A DNA stretch of 8,793 nucleotides, taken from assembly GCA_936943315.1 (NCBI GenBank), contig CAKZJM010000193.1, forward strand, positions 1-8,793, given 5' to 3'. This DNA comes from an uncultured Methylophilus sp. (lineage in GTDB: Bacteria > Pseudomonadota > Gammaproteobacteria > Burkholderiales > Methylophilaceae). Of the stretch, positions 1 to 6,749 are shown one piece after another. A program made the translations under genes and the position numbers. Numbering within the stretch: position 1 is the first letter of the stretch; each line of letters starts with the position of its first letter. The notes under the pieces are model-generated. The model saw only the letters and a program-made list of their open reading frames with translations, ran no database searches and had not been told where the DNA came from.

Positions 1-1
1 C

Positions 2-1735
2 GGTCAATTGCAGCTATCTCAGTGGCATTACCGTCCGGCAACCGCTGCCAATTCCGTTACCCAGCAAGCGGCTGAAAAAGTACAGCTCCAGACACAAGGC
101 AGCCTGAACAATTTCCCGATCCAGGCGTTGATTGACTGGTTGATCCCCACGCAGACAGACCCCTTACCCACGGGGCATTTGCGACTTTCTGCCCAGTGGG
201 ACTGGACACTGGACAACCAACTCAACGGCAACTTGCATTTACAGCGCGCTTCAGGAGATTGGCAGGTTTACGATCCGACCAAAAACGCCTGGCAAGGGCT
301 GGGCATACAAAGCTTGCTGACGGATATCAGCGCAAAAAATAACCGCCTCAATATAGAAAGCCGCATTCAATCCAGCGGCGCCTTAGATTTGCAGTTTTCA
401 GCAAATACGCTCGTCACACCAACCTTCAATGGTCTGGTGATTGAAAAAGCGGCACCGGTCACGGCGCAGCTTAAGGCCAATTTGCCGCAACTAGGCTGGC
501 TAAGCAAGCTGATGCCTGATATTCAGCCCTCAGGCCAGCTTTCAGTCACCGCCCAGGCCAATGGCACGCTTGCGCGGCCCCAATTACAAGGTGAACTTCA
601 AGGCAACGCCCTGGCGTTTCAGGTTCCTTCACAAGGCGTGTGGCTGGAGCAAGGGCAGGTACATGCCAGCATGGCTGACGACCAGGTCCGTTTTGACCAG
701 ATTCATTTCGCGGGTAAGAGTGGTGAGTTAAATGCCAAGGCGGTATTAAAGTTTCAACCGGAGCGCTGGCAACTGGATGGCTCTATGCAATTAAACAAAT
801 TGCAGGCTCTGTCGCGGGTAGACCGCTGGGTAGAGCTTAGCGGCGATACCCAGTTGAGCATGACCAGTCAACAAACCGGCATTAGCGGCAACCTAAAAAT
901 ACATAAGGGGCTGTTTGAACTGCCCAAAGCCGATAAACCCACCCTGGACGAAGATGTAGTGATTGAATCGCCACAAACCAGCCAGGCAAAAGCGCCCTCC
1001 ACCTTGCTATTCAAAGACTTTATGCTCGACTTTGGTGACAAGCCGTTGGTATTGCCATTCAAGGAATCAGAACAGTTCATGCTACGCGGGCAAGGCCTGA
1101 ATGGCGCGCTGAGTGGGAAAATGCAATTAAATGGCATGCTCAATGAGCTGTCCGCCGCCGGTACGCTCGAAATCACCGGCACTTATTTGGCCTATGGCCA
1201 ATCACTCAACATTGAAACCGGACGCCTCATTTTCAGTGGAAAACTCCCCAATATTGGCCTGGATATCCTGGCGACGCGGCAGGTAGAGTCGACAAAAGTA
1301 GGCATCCAGATCAATGGCAGTTTGCAAACGCCGCAACTCAAACTGGTCTCCACCCCCGAAACCAGTAACGAAAACAAAGTCTCGCTGCTGGTACTGGGCC
1401 AACCCATGTCCCAGGTGGGCAGCAGTGATCTGGCTTTATTATCCGTGGCGGCCGGGGCATTGCTTTCGCAGGGCGATTCCGTCTCCCTGCAAACCAGAAT
1501 CGCCCAGGCCGTCGGCCTCGATAGCATAGATGTGCGTGGCACCGGCCCCACCAACTATGCCGTCAGCGTCGGCAAACGCATTAACCGAAACCTGGTCATC
1601 GGCTACGAAAAAAGCATTGTCGGCCTGCTAAATGTTGGTAAACTCACCTACCAACTGACCAAACGCATATCCATAGAGACCAGAACGGGTTCTGATAACG
1701 CGCTGGATGTGTTTTATGGATTTAGTTTTGATTAA
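2..1735 (+). CDS. tamB: TamB, translocation and assembly module inner-membrane subunit (3' part; 5' end outside window)
   Basis: The reading frame is open to the first base of the window, so only the C-terminal 577 or so residues are visible. The first possible start codon (TTG at 8) is just an internal codon. TamB-family proteins are anchored in the inner membrane and span the periplasm as a long beta-taco. They work with the outer-membrane protein TamA in beta-barrel insertion and lipid transport. The visible part is rich in alternating hydrophobic/polar beta-strands with many Gly/Asn turns. It ends with the typical TamB domain (former DUF490): a stretch reading SLLVLGQP (about bases 1381-1408), an Ala/Gly/Leu-rich segment, then GYEKSI, LTYQLTKRISIETRTG and a final aromatic-ending strand (FYGFSFD) like an outer-membrane beta signal. 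tamA would be expected upstream. The next gene begins within 15 bases, suggesting an operon. The family call is firm; the length of the full protein cannot be judged. Confidence 0.9.
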   Translation, partial: GQLQLSQWHYRPATAANSVTQQAAEKVQLQTQGSLNNFPIQALIDWLIPTQTDPLPTGHLRLSAQWDWTLDNQLNGNLHLQRASGDWQVYDPTKNAWQGLGIQSLLTDISAKNNRLNIESRIQSSGALDLQFSANTLVTPTFNGLVIEKAAPVTAQLKANLPQLGWLSKLMPDIQPSGQLSVTAQANGTLARPQLQGELQGNALAFQVPSQGVWLEQGQVHASMADDQVRFDQIHFAGKSGELNAKAVLKFQPERWQLDGSMQLNKLQALSRVDRWVELSGDTQLSMTSQQTGISGNLKIHKGLFELPKADKPTLDEDVVIESPQTSQAKAPSTLLFKDFMLDFGDKPLVLPFKESEQFMLRGQGLNGALSGKMQLNGMLNELSAAGTLEITGTYLAYGQSLNIETGRLIFSGKLPNIGLDILATRQVESTKVGIQINGSLQTPQLKLVSTPETSNENKVSLLVLGQPMSQVGSSDLALLSVAAGALLSQGDSVSLQTRIAQAVGLDSIDVRGTGPTNYAVSVGKRINRNLVIGYEKSIVGLLNVGKLTYQLTKRISIETRTGSDNALDVFYGFSFD

Positions 1736-1738
1736 TGC

Positions 1739-1742
1739 AGGA
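1739..1742 (+). promoter_or_regulatory. Shine-Dalgarno AGGA that decides the start of the NYN gene
   Basis: AGGA lies between the tamB stop and the next gene. It overlaps the first ATG (1742) and so cannot serve it. It is 5 bases upstream of the second ATG (1748), a normal spacing. This favours 1748 as the start. Confidence 0.55.
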
Positions 1743-1747
1743 TGACC

Positions 1748-2548
1748 ATGAACCATGACGCTCAAAATCCTCGGCTTGCCGTATTGATTGATGCTGACAA
1801 TACATTCAGTATCATCGAAAAAATGGATGCGCTGTTTGAGGAAATTTCAAAATATGGCTACGCTAGCGTCAGGCGTATTTATGGTGACTGGACAGATCAG
1901 CGCCTGAATCGCTGGAAAGAGCATTTGCCGCAACATGCCATCCAGCCGATACAGCAATATGCCAATACGCGTGGAAAAAATGCCACCGATAGTGCCCTCA
2001 TTATTGACGCCATGGATTTGCTTTACACAGCACCACTTGATGGATTCTGTATTATCTCCAGTGACAGTGACTTTACCAGGCTGGCGATTCGCCTGCGCGA
2101 GGCTGGCAAATTAGTCTATGGATTTGGTGAGGCAAAAACACCCAACTCGTTGATCAAGGCTTGCAACAAGTTTATTTACGTCGAAATCCTCACGCAGGAA
2201 ACCGAAGAGATGGCAGATAAAACTATCTCATCAGACCAGACAGAACTGGAAACCCCTTCGGCGCAACCTGTTACGAGCAAAGTACCCACTCCTGGCGTCA
2301 AGAAAACCTCGAAAGAACTTGCCTCCGACACTCGACTGGTAAGCCACGTACGGTCAGCACTGGAAGCGGTCTCTGACGATGACGGCTTTGCCCATATGGG
2401 GGAGGTTAAAAAACAGATGGTTAAAAACTTTCCGGCTTTTGACTCACGAAACTATGGCTATGCCAAATTCAGCGAGTTGATCAAGGCCATCGGCTTGTTC
2501 GACATGGACACCCAAAAGCAACGTATTAAAGACAAACGAAAAAAATGA
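1748..2548 (+). CDS. NYN (LabA/PIN-like) domain protein with C-terminal LOTUS/OST-HTH domain, putative ribonuclease
   Basis: Predicted 266-residue cytosolic protein. Residues about 9-150 form a NYN domain of the LabA/DUF88 type, a PIN-like fold associated with metal-dependent RNase activity. Candidate metal-binding acidic residues are D15 and D17 (VLIDADN), D81 and D87 (NATDSALIIDAMD) and D106/D108 (SSDSDF). A conserved YGDW lies at 45-48. A charged, Thr/Ser/Pro-rich linker (about 150-195) leads to a LOTUS/OST-HTH domain (about 195-258, with NYGYAKFSELI), a module known to bind RNA in other proteins. The tail is Lys/Arg-rich. The likely role is RNA cleavage or RNA-guided regulation, but the target is unknown. 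The gene follows tamB directly and overlaps wrbA by 4 bases (ATGA), so translation is probably coupled. An upstream in-frame ATG at 1742 would add two residues, but ribosome binding site spacing favours 1748. The domain call is confident; the function is inferred. Confidence 0.86.
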   Translation: MNHDAQNPRLAVLIDADNTFSIIEKMDALFEEISKYGYASVRRIYGDWTDQRLNRWKEHLPQHAIQPIQQYANTRGKNATDSALIIDAMDLLYTAPLDGFCIISSDSDFTRLAIRLREAGKLVYGFGEAKTPNSLIKACNKFIYVEILTQETEEMADKTISSDQTELETPSAQPVTSKVPTPGVKKTSKELASDTRLVSHVRSALEAVSDDDGFAHMGEVKKQMVKNFPAFDSRNYGYAKFSELIKAIGLFDMDTQKQRIKDKRKK

Positions 2549-3135
2549 CTGACATTCTGATTCTTTACTACTCACAAGGCGGCGCCGTCAAAGAAATGGC
2601 GCAGCTGATTGCACGCGGCGTTGAAAGTGTGCCAGGCGCGAATGCGCGCTTGCGTACCGTGCCCAAAGTTTCGGCCAACTGCGAAGCGACCGAGCCTGAC
2701 ATTCCTGCCACTGGCGCGCCTTATGCCACATTGCAAGACCTGGAAGACTGCGCCGGGTTGGCGCTGGGCAGCCCTACCCGTTTTGGCAATATGGCTGCAC
2801 CGGTGAAGTATTTTCTTGATGGCACCTCTGGCCTTTGGCTTAAAGGCGCCTTGATAGGCAAACCTGCGGCGGTGTTTACCTCCAGCGGGTCCATGCATGG
2901 TGGCAACGAGATGACGCTGATTTCCATGATGATCCCACTGATGCATCATGGCATGCTGATGCTGGGCCTGCCTTATTCTGAACCACAGCTGGGCACGACC
3001 AAAACTTGTGGTACCCCTTATGGCGCCAGCCATATTGGTGGCGCCATGGATGACCAGCCCATTTCAGAAGATGAAAAGAAATTGTGTATGGCGCTGGGGA
3101 AACGCCTCGCCGAAACTGCACTCAAATTGAAATAA
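2545..3135 (+). CDS. wrbA: WrbA, NAD(P)H:quinone oxidoreductase type IV (flavodoxin-like)
   Basis: 196 residues, close to the usual WrbA length of about 198. WrbA is a tetrameric FMN protein that reduces quinones by two electrons, limiting semiquinone and oxidative stress in the cytosol. The flavodoxin fold starts with the beta-strand ILILYYSQGG, the phosphate-loop side of the FMN site. Family signatures are SPTRFGN (76-82), followed by MAAPVKYFLD, TSSGSMHGGNE (112-122) and GTPYGASH (156-163). The first-loop sequence SQGGAVKEMA differs in detail from the E. coli version but keeps the pattern. The ATG lies inside the stop of the upstream NYN gene (ATGA) and no convincing ribosome binding site precedes it, so translation is probably coupled. 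The HugZ-like gene follows 22 bases downstream with its own ribosome binding site. Flavodoxin-like reductases of other families are a remote alternative. Confidence 0.93.
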   Translation: MTDILILYYSQGGAVKEMAQLIARGVESVPGANARLRTVPKVSANCEATEPDIPATGAPYATLQDLEDCAGLALGSPTRFGNMAAPVKYFLDGTSGLWLKGALIGKPAAVFTSSGSMHGGNEMTLISMMIPLMHHGMLMLGLPYSEPQLGTTKTCGTPYGASHIGGAMDDQPISEDEKKLCMALGKRLAETALKLK

Positions 3136-3157
3136 CTGTTTTTCAGGAAGCCTAAGT

Positions 3158-3883
3158 ATGTCTGCTGCCCTTGCCCATGAAGCCCGCCAGTTCCTTTTTT
3201 CTACCCGCCATGCCCTTTTATCGACGCACTCGATGAAATACCCGGGCTTTCCGTTTGGCTCGGTTGCCCCTTTTGTGTGTAACCAGCAGTCTGAGCCGGT
3301 GATCCTCATCAGCACGATTGCAGAACACACCAAAAATATCCTCGAAAATCCGAGGGTGTCATTACTGGTATTTTCTGGCGGCGATGACCTGCAAGCCAAT
3401 GCACGGTTGACCCTCATGGGTGAAGCGCTGCCTTGCGACAAGCAGGATGAAGATTTACGCGCGCGCTACTTGCGCTATTTACCGCAGGCGGCTGGCTACT
3501 TTGATATGCATGATTTTCACTTCTACCGTATCCAGATTGAACATGTGCGCTACATTGCTGGATTTGGACGCATGGGCTGGTTTGAAGGCAATACATTGAG
3601 CGATGGTTTGGCAGAAAGCATGCTGGCTTCACAAGAAGGCGGGATTGTTGCGCACATGAACGATGACCACAAAGACAGCCTGTTACAGTATTGCCAGCAT
3701 GTACATGGCGTCAGGGCAGACCATGCGGAAATGATAGGCCTGGATGCGGAAGGCTTTGACGTCAAGTATACGCAAGGGGAAGAAACCCAGGGCCAGTTGC
3801 GCTTTCAGTTTGACCAGCCGGTATTGAACGCGATGGATGCGCGCAAAGCGCTGGTCGCTTTGTCCCAAGCGTGCAAATCATGA
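3158..3883 (+). CDS. HugZ/PNPOx-like split-barrel protein with C-terminal DUF2470, putative heme-utilisation protein
   Basis: 241 residues. The N-terminal part (about 5-145) is a pyridoxamine-5'-phosphate-oxidase-like split barrel, with PGFPFGSVAPF at 29-39, ISTIAEHTKNI at 51-61 and RYLRYLPQAAGYFDMHDFHF at 103-122, then YRIQIEHVRYIAGFGRMGWF. The C-terminal part (about 162-237) is DUF2470, opening with HMNDDH (166-171). This architecture matches the HugZ/HutZ family, some members of which bind and break down heme. Others bind flavin or have no known substrate, so the reaction here is inferred. No signal peptide is present, so it is cytosolic. AGGAAG at 3145-3150 sits 7 bases before the ATG and supports the start. 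The gene overlaps the DUF2069 gene by 4 bases (ATGA). No heme receptor or transporter is in view, so a role in heme import is not supported by context. A redox role alongside WrbA is equally possible. Confidence 0.82.
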   Translation: MSAALAHEARQFLFSTRHALLSTHSMKYPGFPFGSVAPFVCNQQSEPVILISTIAEHTKNILENPRVSLLVFSGGDDLQANARLTLMGEALPCDKQDEDLRARYLRYLPQAAGYFDMHDFHFYRIQIEHVRYIAGFGRMGWFEGNTLSDGLAESMLASQEGGIVAHMNDDHKDSLLQYCQHVHGVRADHAEMIGLDAEGFDVKYTQGEETQGQLRFQFDQPVLNAMDARKALVALSQACKS

Positions 3884-4242
3884 ACGCCCGCTTATTAACC
3901 CTGAGCCGGCTTGCGGCCAGCGGCAGCTTGATTGCCCTGATTGTGTTATGCCTAAGCTGGGAAATTTTTCTGGCCCCACTCAGGCCAGGCGGCAGCTTGT
4001 TGTTTCTTAAAACACTACCTTTATTACTGCCTGTGTTTGGCATTTTGCGTGGCAAGCGCTACACCTACCAATGGTCGGGCATGCTAATCCTGTTTTACTT
4101 CACAGAAGGCGCTGTCAGGAGCTGGTCTGAGACCGGCCTGTCACGTGGGCTGGCGATGACCGAGGTCTTGCTCAGCCTGGTATTTTTTGCCAGTGTGATT
4201 GTGTATGCCAAATATACCGGCCGCCGTTATCAAGCGGCCTGA
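3880..4242 (+). CDS. DUF2069 family small inner-membrane protein
   Basis: 120 residues with four predicted transmembrane helices at about 13-32, 39-56, 63-81 and 91-111. The short hydrophilic loops contain WSETG and the Arg-rich end YTGRRYQAA. The sequence resembles the DUF2069 family of uncharacterised membrane proteins. From memory, these are often encoded next to wrbA in proteobacteria; here the HugZ-like gene lies between them. ATG 3880 was chosen because it gives an ATGA overlap with the preceding stop. A GTG at 3871 in the same frame would add three residues and is less likely. Function is unknown. It appears to be the last gene of the tamB-led run, because a promoter for surE lies just downstream. 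A short inverted repeat at 4219-4239, inside the end of the gene, has no T-run and does not look like a terminator. Confidence 0.8.
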   Translation: MNARLLTLSRLAASGSLIALIVLCLSWEIFLAPLRPGGSLLFLKTLPLLLPVFGILRGKRYTYQWSGMLILFYFTEGAVRSWSETGLSRGLAMTEVLLSLVFFASVIVYAKYTGRRYQAA

Positions 4243-4305
4243 GCTCACAACGGTGGTCAGATTTGAGCGCGTGTTTTTTACAATAAATTCTTTCATGCAC
4301 GGGCG

Positions 4306-4333
4306 CTGACAAGCCGGGTAAACCTTATATAAT
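4306..4333 (+). promoter_or_regulatory. Predicted sigma-70 promoter for surE-pcm-nlpD
   Basis: The -35 element is CTGACA (4306-4311, 5 of 6 consensus), with a 16-base spacer and a -10 element TATAAT (4328-4333, 6 of 6). Transcription would start around 4340-4341, which is at or next to the ATG of surE. The element sits in the 98-base gap after the DUF2069 gene and probably separates two operons. It was read by eye and has not been tested. Confidence 0.62.
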
Positions 4334-4340
4334 ATTGCGC

Positions 4341-5090
4341 ATGAGAATTCTGTTATCCAACGACGATGGCTACCTGGCACCAGGGTTAAACATACTGGCC
4401 TCGCACCTAAGTAAAATTGCCGATATTACCGTAGTGGCCCCCGAGCGTAACCGCAGCGGCGCCAGCAATTCCCTCACACTAGATCGCCCGTTAAGCGTCA
4501 AGCAGGCAGCCAATGGATTTTTTTATGTGAACGGCACGCCGACTGACTGCGTCCACATTGCCCTGACTGGCCTGATGAAGGAAATGCCAGACATGGTCAT
4601 CAGCGGCATTAATGATGGCGCCAACATGGGGGATGACACCATTTATTCCGGCACTGTCGCTGCCGCTACCGAAGGTTATTTGCTCGGCATACCGTCTTTT
4701 GCGGTCTCGATGTCGCAACACCAGCCGAGCCACTTCGAAACCGCCGCACAAGTCATTGTTGACTTGGTTAAGCAGTACAATCACAGTGAGTTCACAGAGC
4801 CTACGTTGCTAAATGTCAATGTGCCTGACCTGCCCTTGCATGAGATCAAGGGCCGTCAAATCACCCGCCTGGGCAAACGCCACAAAGCTGAGCCGGTGAT
4901 CCAGCTGGAAACACCGCGGGGAGAAACGGTTTACTGGGTGGGGGCTGCCGGGCAACCCAATGACGGGGGGGAAGGCACAGACTTCCATGCGGTAGCACAG
5001 GGTTATGTGTCGATTTCTCCGATACAGGTAGACCTGACCAAGCATTCGCAGATTGCGTCCATGCAACAATGGCTGCAAGCCAAGAATTAA
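4341..5090 (+). CDS. surE: SurE, 5'/3'-nucleotidase (survival protein)
   Basis: 249 residues, the normal SurE length. SurE is a metal-dependent phosphatase that removes phosphate from nucleoside 5'- and 3'-monophosphates, and short polyphosphate in some species. It contributes to stationary-phase and stress survival. Metal and active-site residues are visible: D8 and D9 in ILLSNDDG, S39 in APERNRSGASNS, and N91 and N95 in SGINDGANMG. VNGTPTDCVH (63-72) and the YSGTVAAATEG segment are also typical. ATG 4341 gives the canonical MRILLSNDDG start. A TTG six bases upstream is in frame but would lie before the predicted transcription start. There is no Shine-Dalgarno sequence before the ATG; the preceding 20 bases are AT-rich promoter. 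The gene is followed 5 bases later by pcm, the classical partner. Confidence 0.97.
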   Translation: MRILLSNDDGYLAPGLNILASHLSKIADITVVAPERNRSGASNSLTLDRPLSVKQAANGFFYVNGTPTDCVHIALTGLMKEMPDMVISGINDGANMGDDTIYSGTVAAATEGYLLGIPSFAVSMSQHQPSHFETAAQVIVDLVKQYNHSEFTEPTLLNVNVPDLPLHEIKGRQITRLGKRHKAEPVIQLETPRGETVYWVGAAGQPNDGGEGTDFHAVAQGYVSISPIQVDLTKHSQIASMQQWLQAKN

Positions 5091-5095
5091 GTATT

Positions 5096-5770
5096 ATGGC
5101 GATCCCTAGAACCTCCAATAAAACCGGTATAGGCATGACCTCTTCGCGCACGCGCGAACGTATGCTCGCGCGCCTGCGCGAACAGGGCATACAAGATGAA
5201 GTCGTCATTGCGGCGATGGCAGATATCCCGCGCCATATTTTTGTCGACGAGGCGTTATCTATCCGCGCTTATGAAGATGTGTCATTGCCGATAGGCTATG
5301 GCCAAACCATTTCGCAGCCGTATATCGTCGCCAAAATGACGCAAATTCTGCGTAATGGCAAAGGCTTGAACAAGGTGCTTGAGATAGGCACCGGCTGCGG
5401 TTACCAAACGGCGGTGTTGTCGCGTGTCAGCTCAGAGGTCTACTCACTGGAGCGTATCCGGCCACTGGTCATGAAAGCCAGAAACCATCTGCGCACCCTT
5501 AAATGTACCAATGTTAAGCTGGATCATGCCGACGGCAGCCTGGGCCTCAAGGATTACGGCCCGTTTGACGCCATCATGGTCACGGCTGCGGCCAGCCATG
5601 TGCCACAAGAACTGGTAGAACAACTGGCTGTAGGTGGCCGCATGGTAATTCCGGTAGGCACTGCCGAACAAGTATTGCATTTAATTGAACGTACAGCACA
5701 AGGTGTACAACAAACAGCACTTGAGCCAGTCAAGTTTGTTCCACTGTTGGGAGGCACAGCATTATCATGA
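5096..5770 (+). CDS. pcm: Protein-L-isoaspartate O-methyltransferase
   Basis: 224 residues. Pcm uses S-adenosylmethionine to methylate L-isoaspartyl residues formed by protein ageing, starting their repair to aspartate in the cytosol. Signatures are LPIGYGQTISQPYIVAKM (64-81), the SAM motif I VLEIGTGCGYQT (94-105), the FDAIMVTAA strand, GGRMVIPVG and the C-terminal VKFVPLLGG. ATG 5096 follows the surE stop by 5 bases, with only a weak purine run (AAGAA, 5082-5086) ahead of it. An in-frame ATG at 5069, inside surE, would add nine residues, and ATG 5135 would remove thirteen. The protein has an N-terminal extension (ending GIGMTSSRTRERM) relative to E. coli Pcm, which I recall as common in betaproteobacteria. 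It overlaps nlpD by 4 bases (ATGA). Confidence 0.96.
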   Translation: MAIPRTSNKTGIGMTSSRTRERMLARLREQGIQDEVVIAAMADIPRHIFVDEALSIRAYEDVSLPIGYGQTISQPYIVAKMTQILRNGKGLNKVLEIGTGCGYQTAVLSRVSSEVYSLERIRPLVMKARNHLRTLKCTNVKLDHADGSLGLKDYGPFDAIMVTAAASHVPQELVEQLAVGGRMVIPVGTAEQVLHLIERTAQGVQQTALEPVKFVPLLGGTALS

Positions 5771-6660
5771 GATTACGCACTTTGCTAACGGGTTGGGGCA
5801 CCGCCTGTACACTCGCAGCCTGCGCACTCAATTCACCCATGCCACGTGCCCCGGTGTCCAGCAGTCCAGCCACTTCAGAAAACAAACCTGCCCCCCCACA
5901 GACCATAGGCACTAACCAATACCTGGTGCAAAGAGGGGATACGCTCTACAGCATAGGCCGTAAATTTGGCATTCCGTTTATGAAGCTGGCTGAGTTTAAC
6001 CAGCTGCAATCTCCTTACGAAATTCATGTTGGCCAAGTGCTTAATCTTAAGCCAGGCAGCAATGCAACTGCGGCTAATACCAAAGCCAACGATGCCAATA
6101 GCTCAGATGATGCAGAGGTGGTGACTTCAGCGATTGCACGCCCGGACATGAATACTTCTGCGGAGCCAGTGGCAGCGACTGCAACTCCAGCCAATAACCC
6201 AGCAACTGGCGCCACAGACGCAGCAAAAAATGCCACCCCTGACCTTGAAGCGATTACAGACGCAGACATTCAGTGGCAATGGCCATTGCCGGGCAAAGTC
6301 AGCAACGGGTTTGACGCCCAAAACAACAAAGGCCTCAATATCACCGGCACCGCTGGGCAAGCGATCACGGCTGCAGGCGCGGGTAAAGTGATTTATAGCG
6401 GCATGGACGTGCGTGGATACGGCAAACTGGTGATTATCAAGCACAATAGCAACTTGCTTTCCGTCTACGCTCATCAAGGCAACTCGCTGGTCAAGGAAGG
6501 TGCATTTGTCAGCCAGGGTGAAAAACTGGCTACCTTGCCCGCACCCGCCAATAACAAGCCACCTATCCTGCACTTTGAAATCCGGCAAAAAGGCAAACCG
6601 GTGGATCCGGCCAGCTATTTACCGGCCAATCAGGCTGCAGCTGCAAACGGTAACACCTAA
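5767..6660 (+). CDS. nlpD: NlpD-like lipoprotein with LysM and degenerate M23 (LytM) domains, amidase activator
   Basis: 297 residues. The N-terminus is a lipoprotein signal with lipobox LAAC (lipidated Cys19). The residue after the Cys is Ala, so outer-membrane sorting is expected. A LysM domain (about 52-95, YLVQRGDTLYSIGRKFG) binds peptidoglycan. An Ala/Thr/Asn/Pro-rich linker (about 97-165) joins it to an M23/LytM domain (about 170-286). The metal motif HxGxD is replaced by N187-K-G-L-N191 and the first His of HxH by I267 (PILHFEIR), while H236 and H269 remain. It is therefore predicted to lack peptidase activity and, like E. coli NlpD, to activate a cell-wall amidase (AmiC) at the division septum. 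The start overlaps the pcm stop (ATGA); GGGAGG at 5749-5754 lies rather far upstream (12 bases). No rpoS follows, unlike the usual arrangement. Confidence 0.93.
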   Translation: MRLRTLLTGWGTACTLAACALNSPMPRAPVSSSPATSENKPAPPQTIGTNQYLVQRGDTLYSIGRKFGIPFMKLAEFNQLQSPYEIHVGQVLNLKPGSNATAANTKANDANSSDDAEVVTSAIARPDMNTSAEPVAATATPANNPATGATDAAKNATPDLEAITDADIQWQWPLPGKVSNGFDAQNNKGLNITGTAGQAITAAGAGKVIYSGMDVRGYGKLVIIKHNSNLLSVYAHQGNSLVKEGAFVSQGEKLATLPAPANNKPPILHFEIRQKGKPVDPASYLPANQAAAANGNT

Positions 6661-6662
6661 CA

Positions 6663-6681
6663 CCCGCTGTCGTCTGGCGGG
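6663..6681 (+). other. Small hairpin downstream of nlpD
   Basis: CCCGC (6663-6667) pairs with GCGGG (6677-6681) around a 9-base loop, starting 3 bases after the nlpD stop. No T-run follows, so it is not a convincing Rho-independent terminator. It could slow transcription or protect the 3' end of the nlpD message, or it may be chance. Confidence 0.3.
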
Positions 6682-6737
6682 CTCAGCTAAATTAAGTCCA
6701 GATGGCAGTTCACGCCAAGGCCTATGCCCATTGCTTA

Positions 6738-6743
6738 AAGGAG
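6738..6743 (+). promoter_or_regulatory. Strong Shine-Dalgarno AAGGAG fixing the start of the small membrane protein
   Basis: AAGGAG is followed by a 6-base spacer and ATG at 6750. This is the best ribosome binding site in the window. It rules against the in-frame ATG at 6702, which has no such signal and would add a non-hydrophobic 16-residue leader. Confidence 0.75.
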
Positions 6744-6749
6744 CGCTGT

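Noticed and set aside
8..10. TTG at 8 as the start of the first gene
   Set aside because: The frame continues upstream to the window edge and TamB proteins are far longer, so this is an internal codon.
2572..3033. 153-codon open frame antisense to wrbA
   Set aside because: It mirrors wrbA, is rich in Arg/His/Gly/Ala without domain signal, and wrbA is unambiguous.
4219..4239. Inverted repeat GGCCGC/GCGGCC at the end of the DUF2069 gene
   Set aside because: It lies inside coding sequence with no T-run after it, and is explained by Gly/Arg/Ala codons in a G+C-rich stretch.
4243..4277. Possible terminator after the DUF2069 gene (GCTCA/TGAGC followed by a T-run at 4273-4279)
   Set aside because: The stem is only 5 pairs with a 16-base loop, and 4-5 bases separate it from the T-run, too weak to call. 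Another pairing of the same bases is reported as a low-interest inverted repeat.
6061..6260. Repeat-like, low-complexity stretch in the middle of nlpD
   Set aside because: It encodes the flexible Ala/Thr/Asn-rich linker between LysM and M23. No exact tandem unit is visible.
6127..6588. 153-codon open frame antisense to nlpD
   Set aside because: It is entirely inside nlpD, Cys-rich without family resemblance, and has no supporting start signals.
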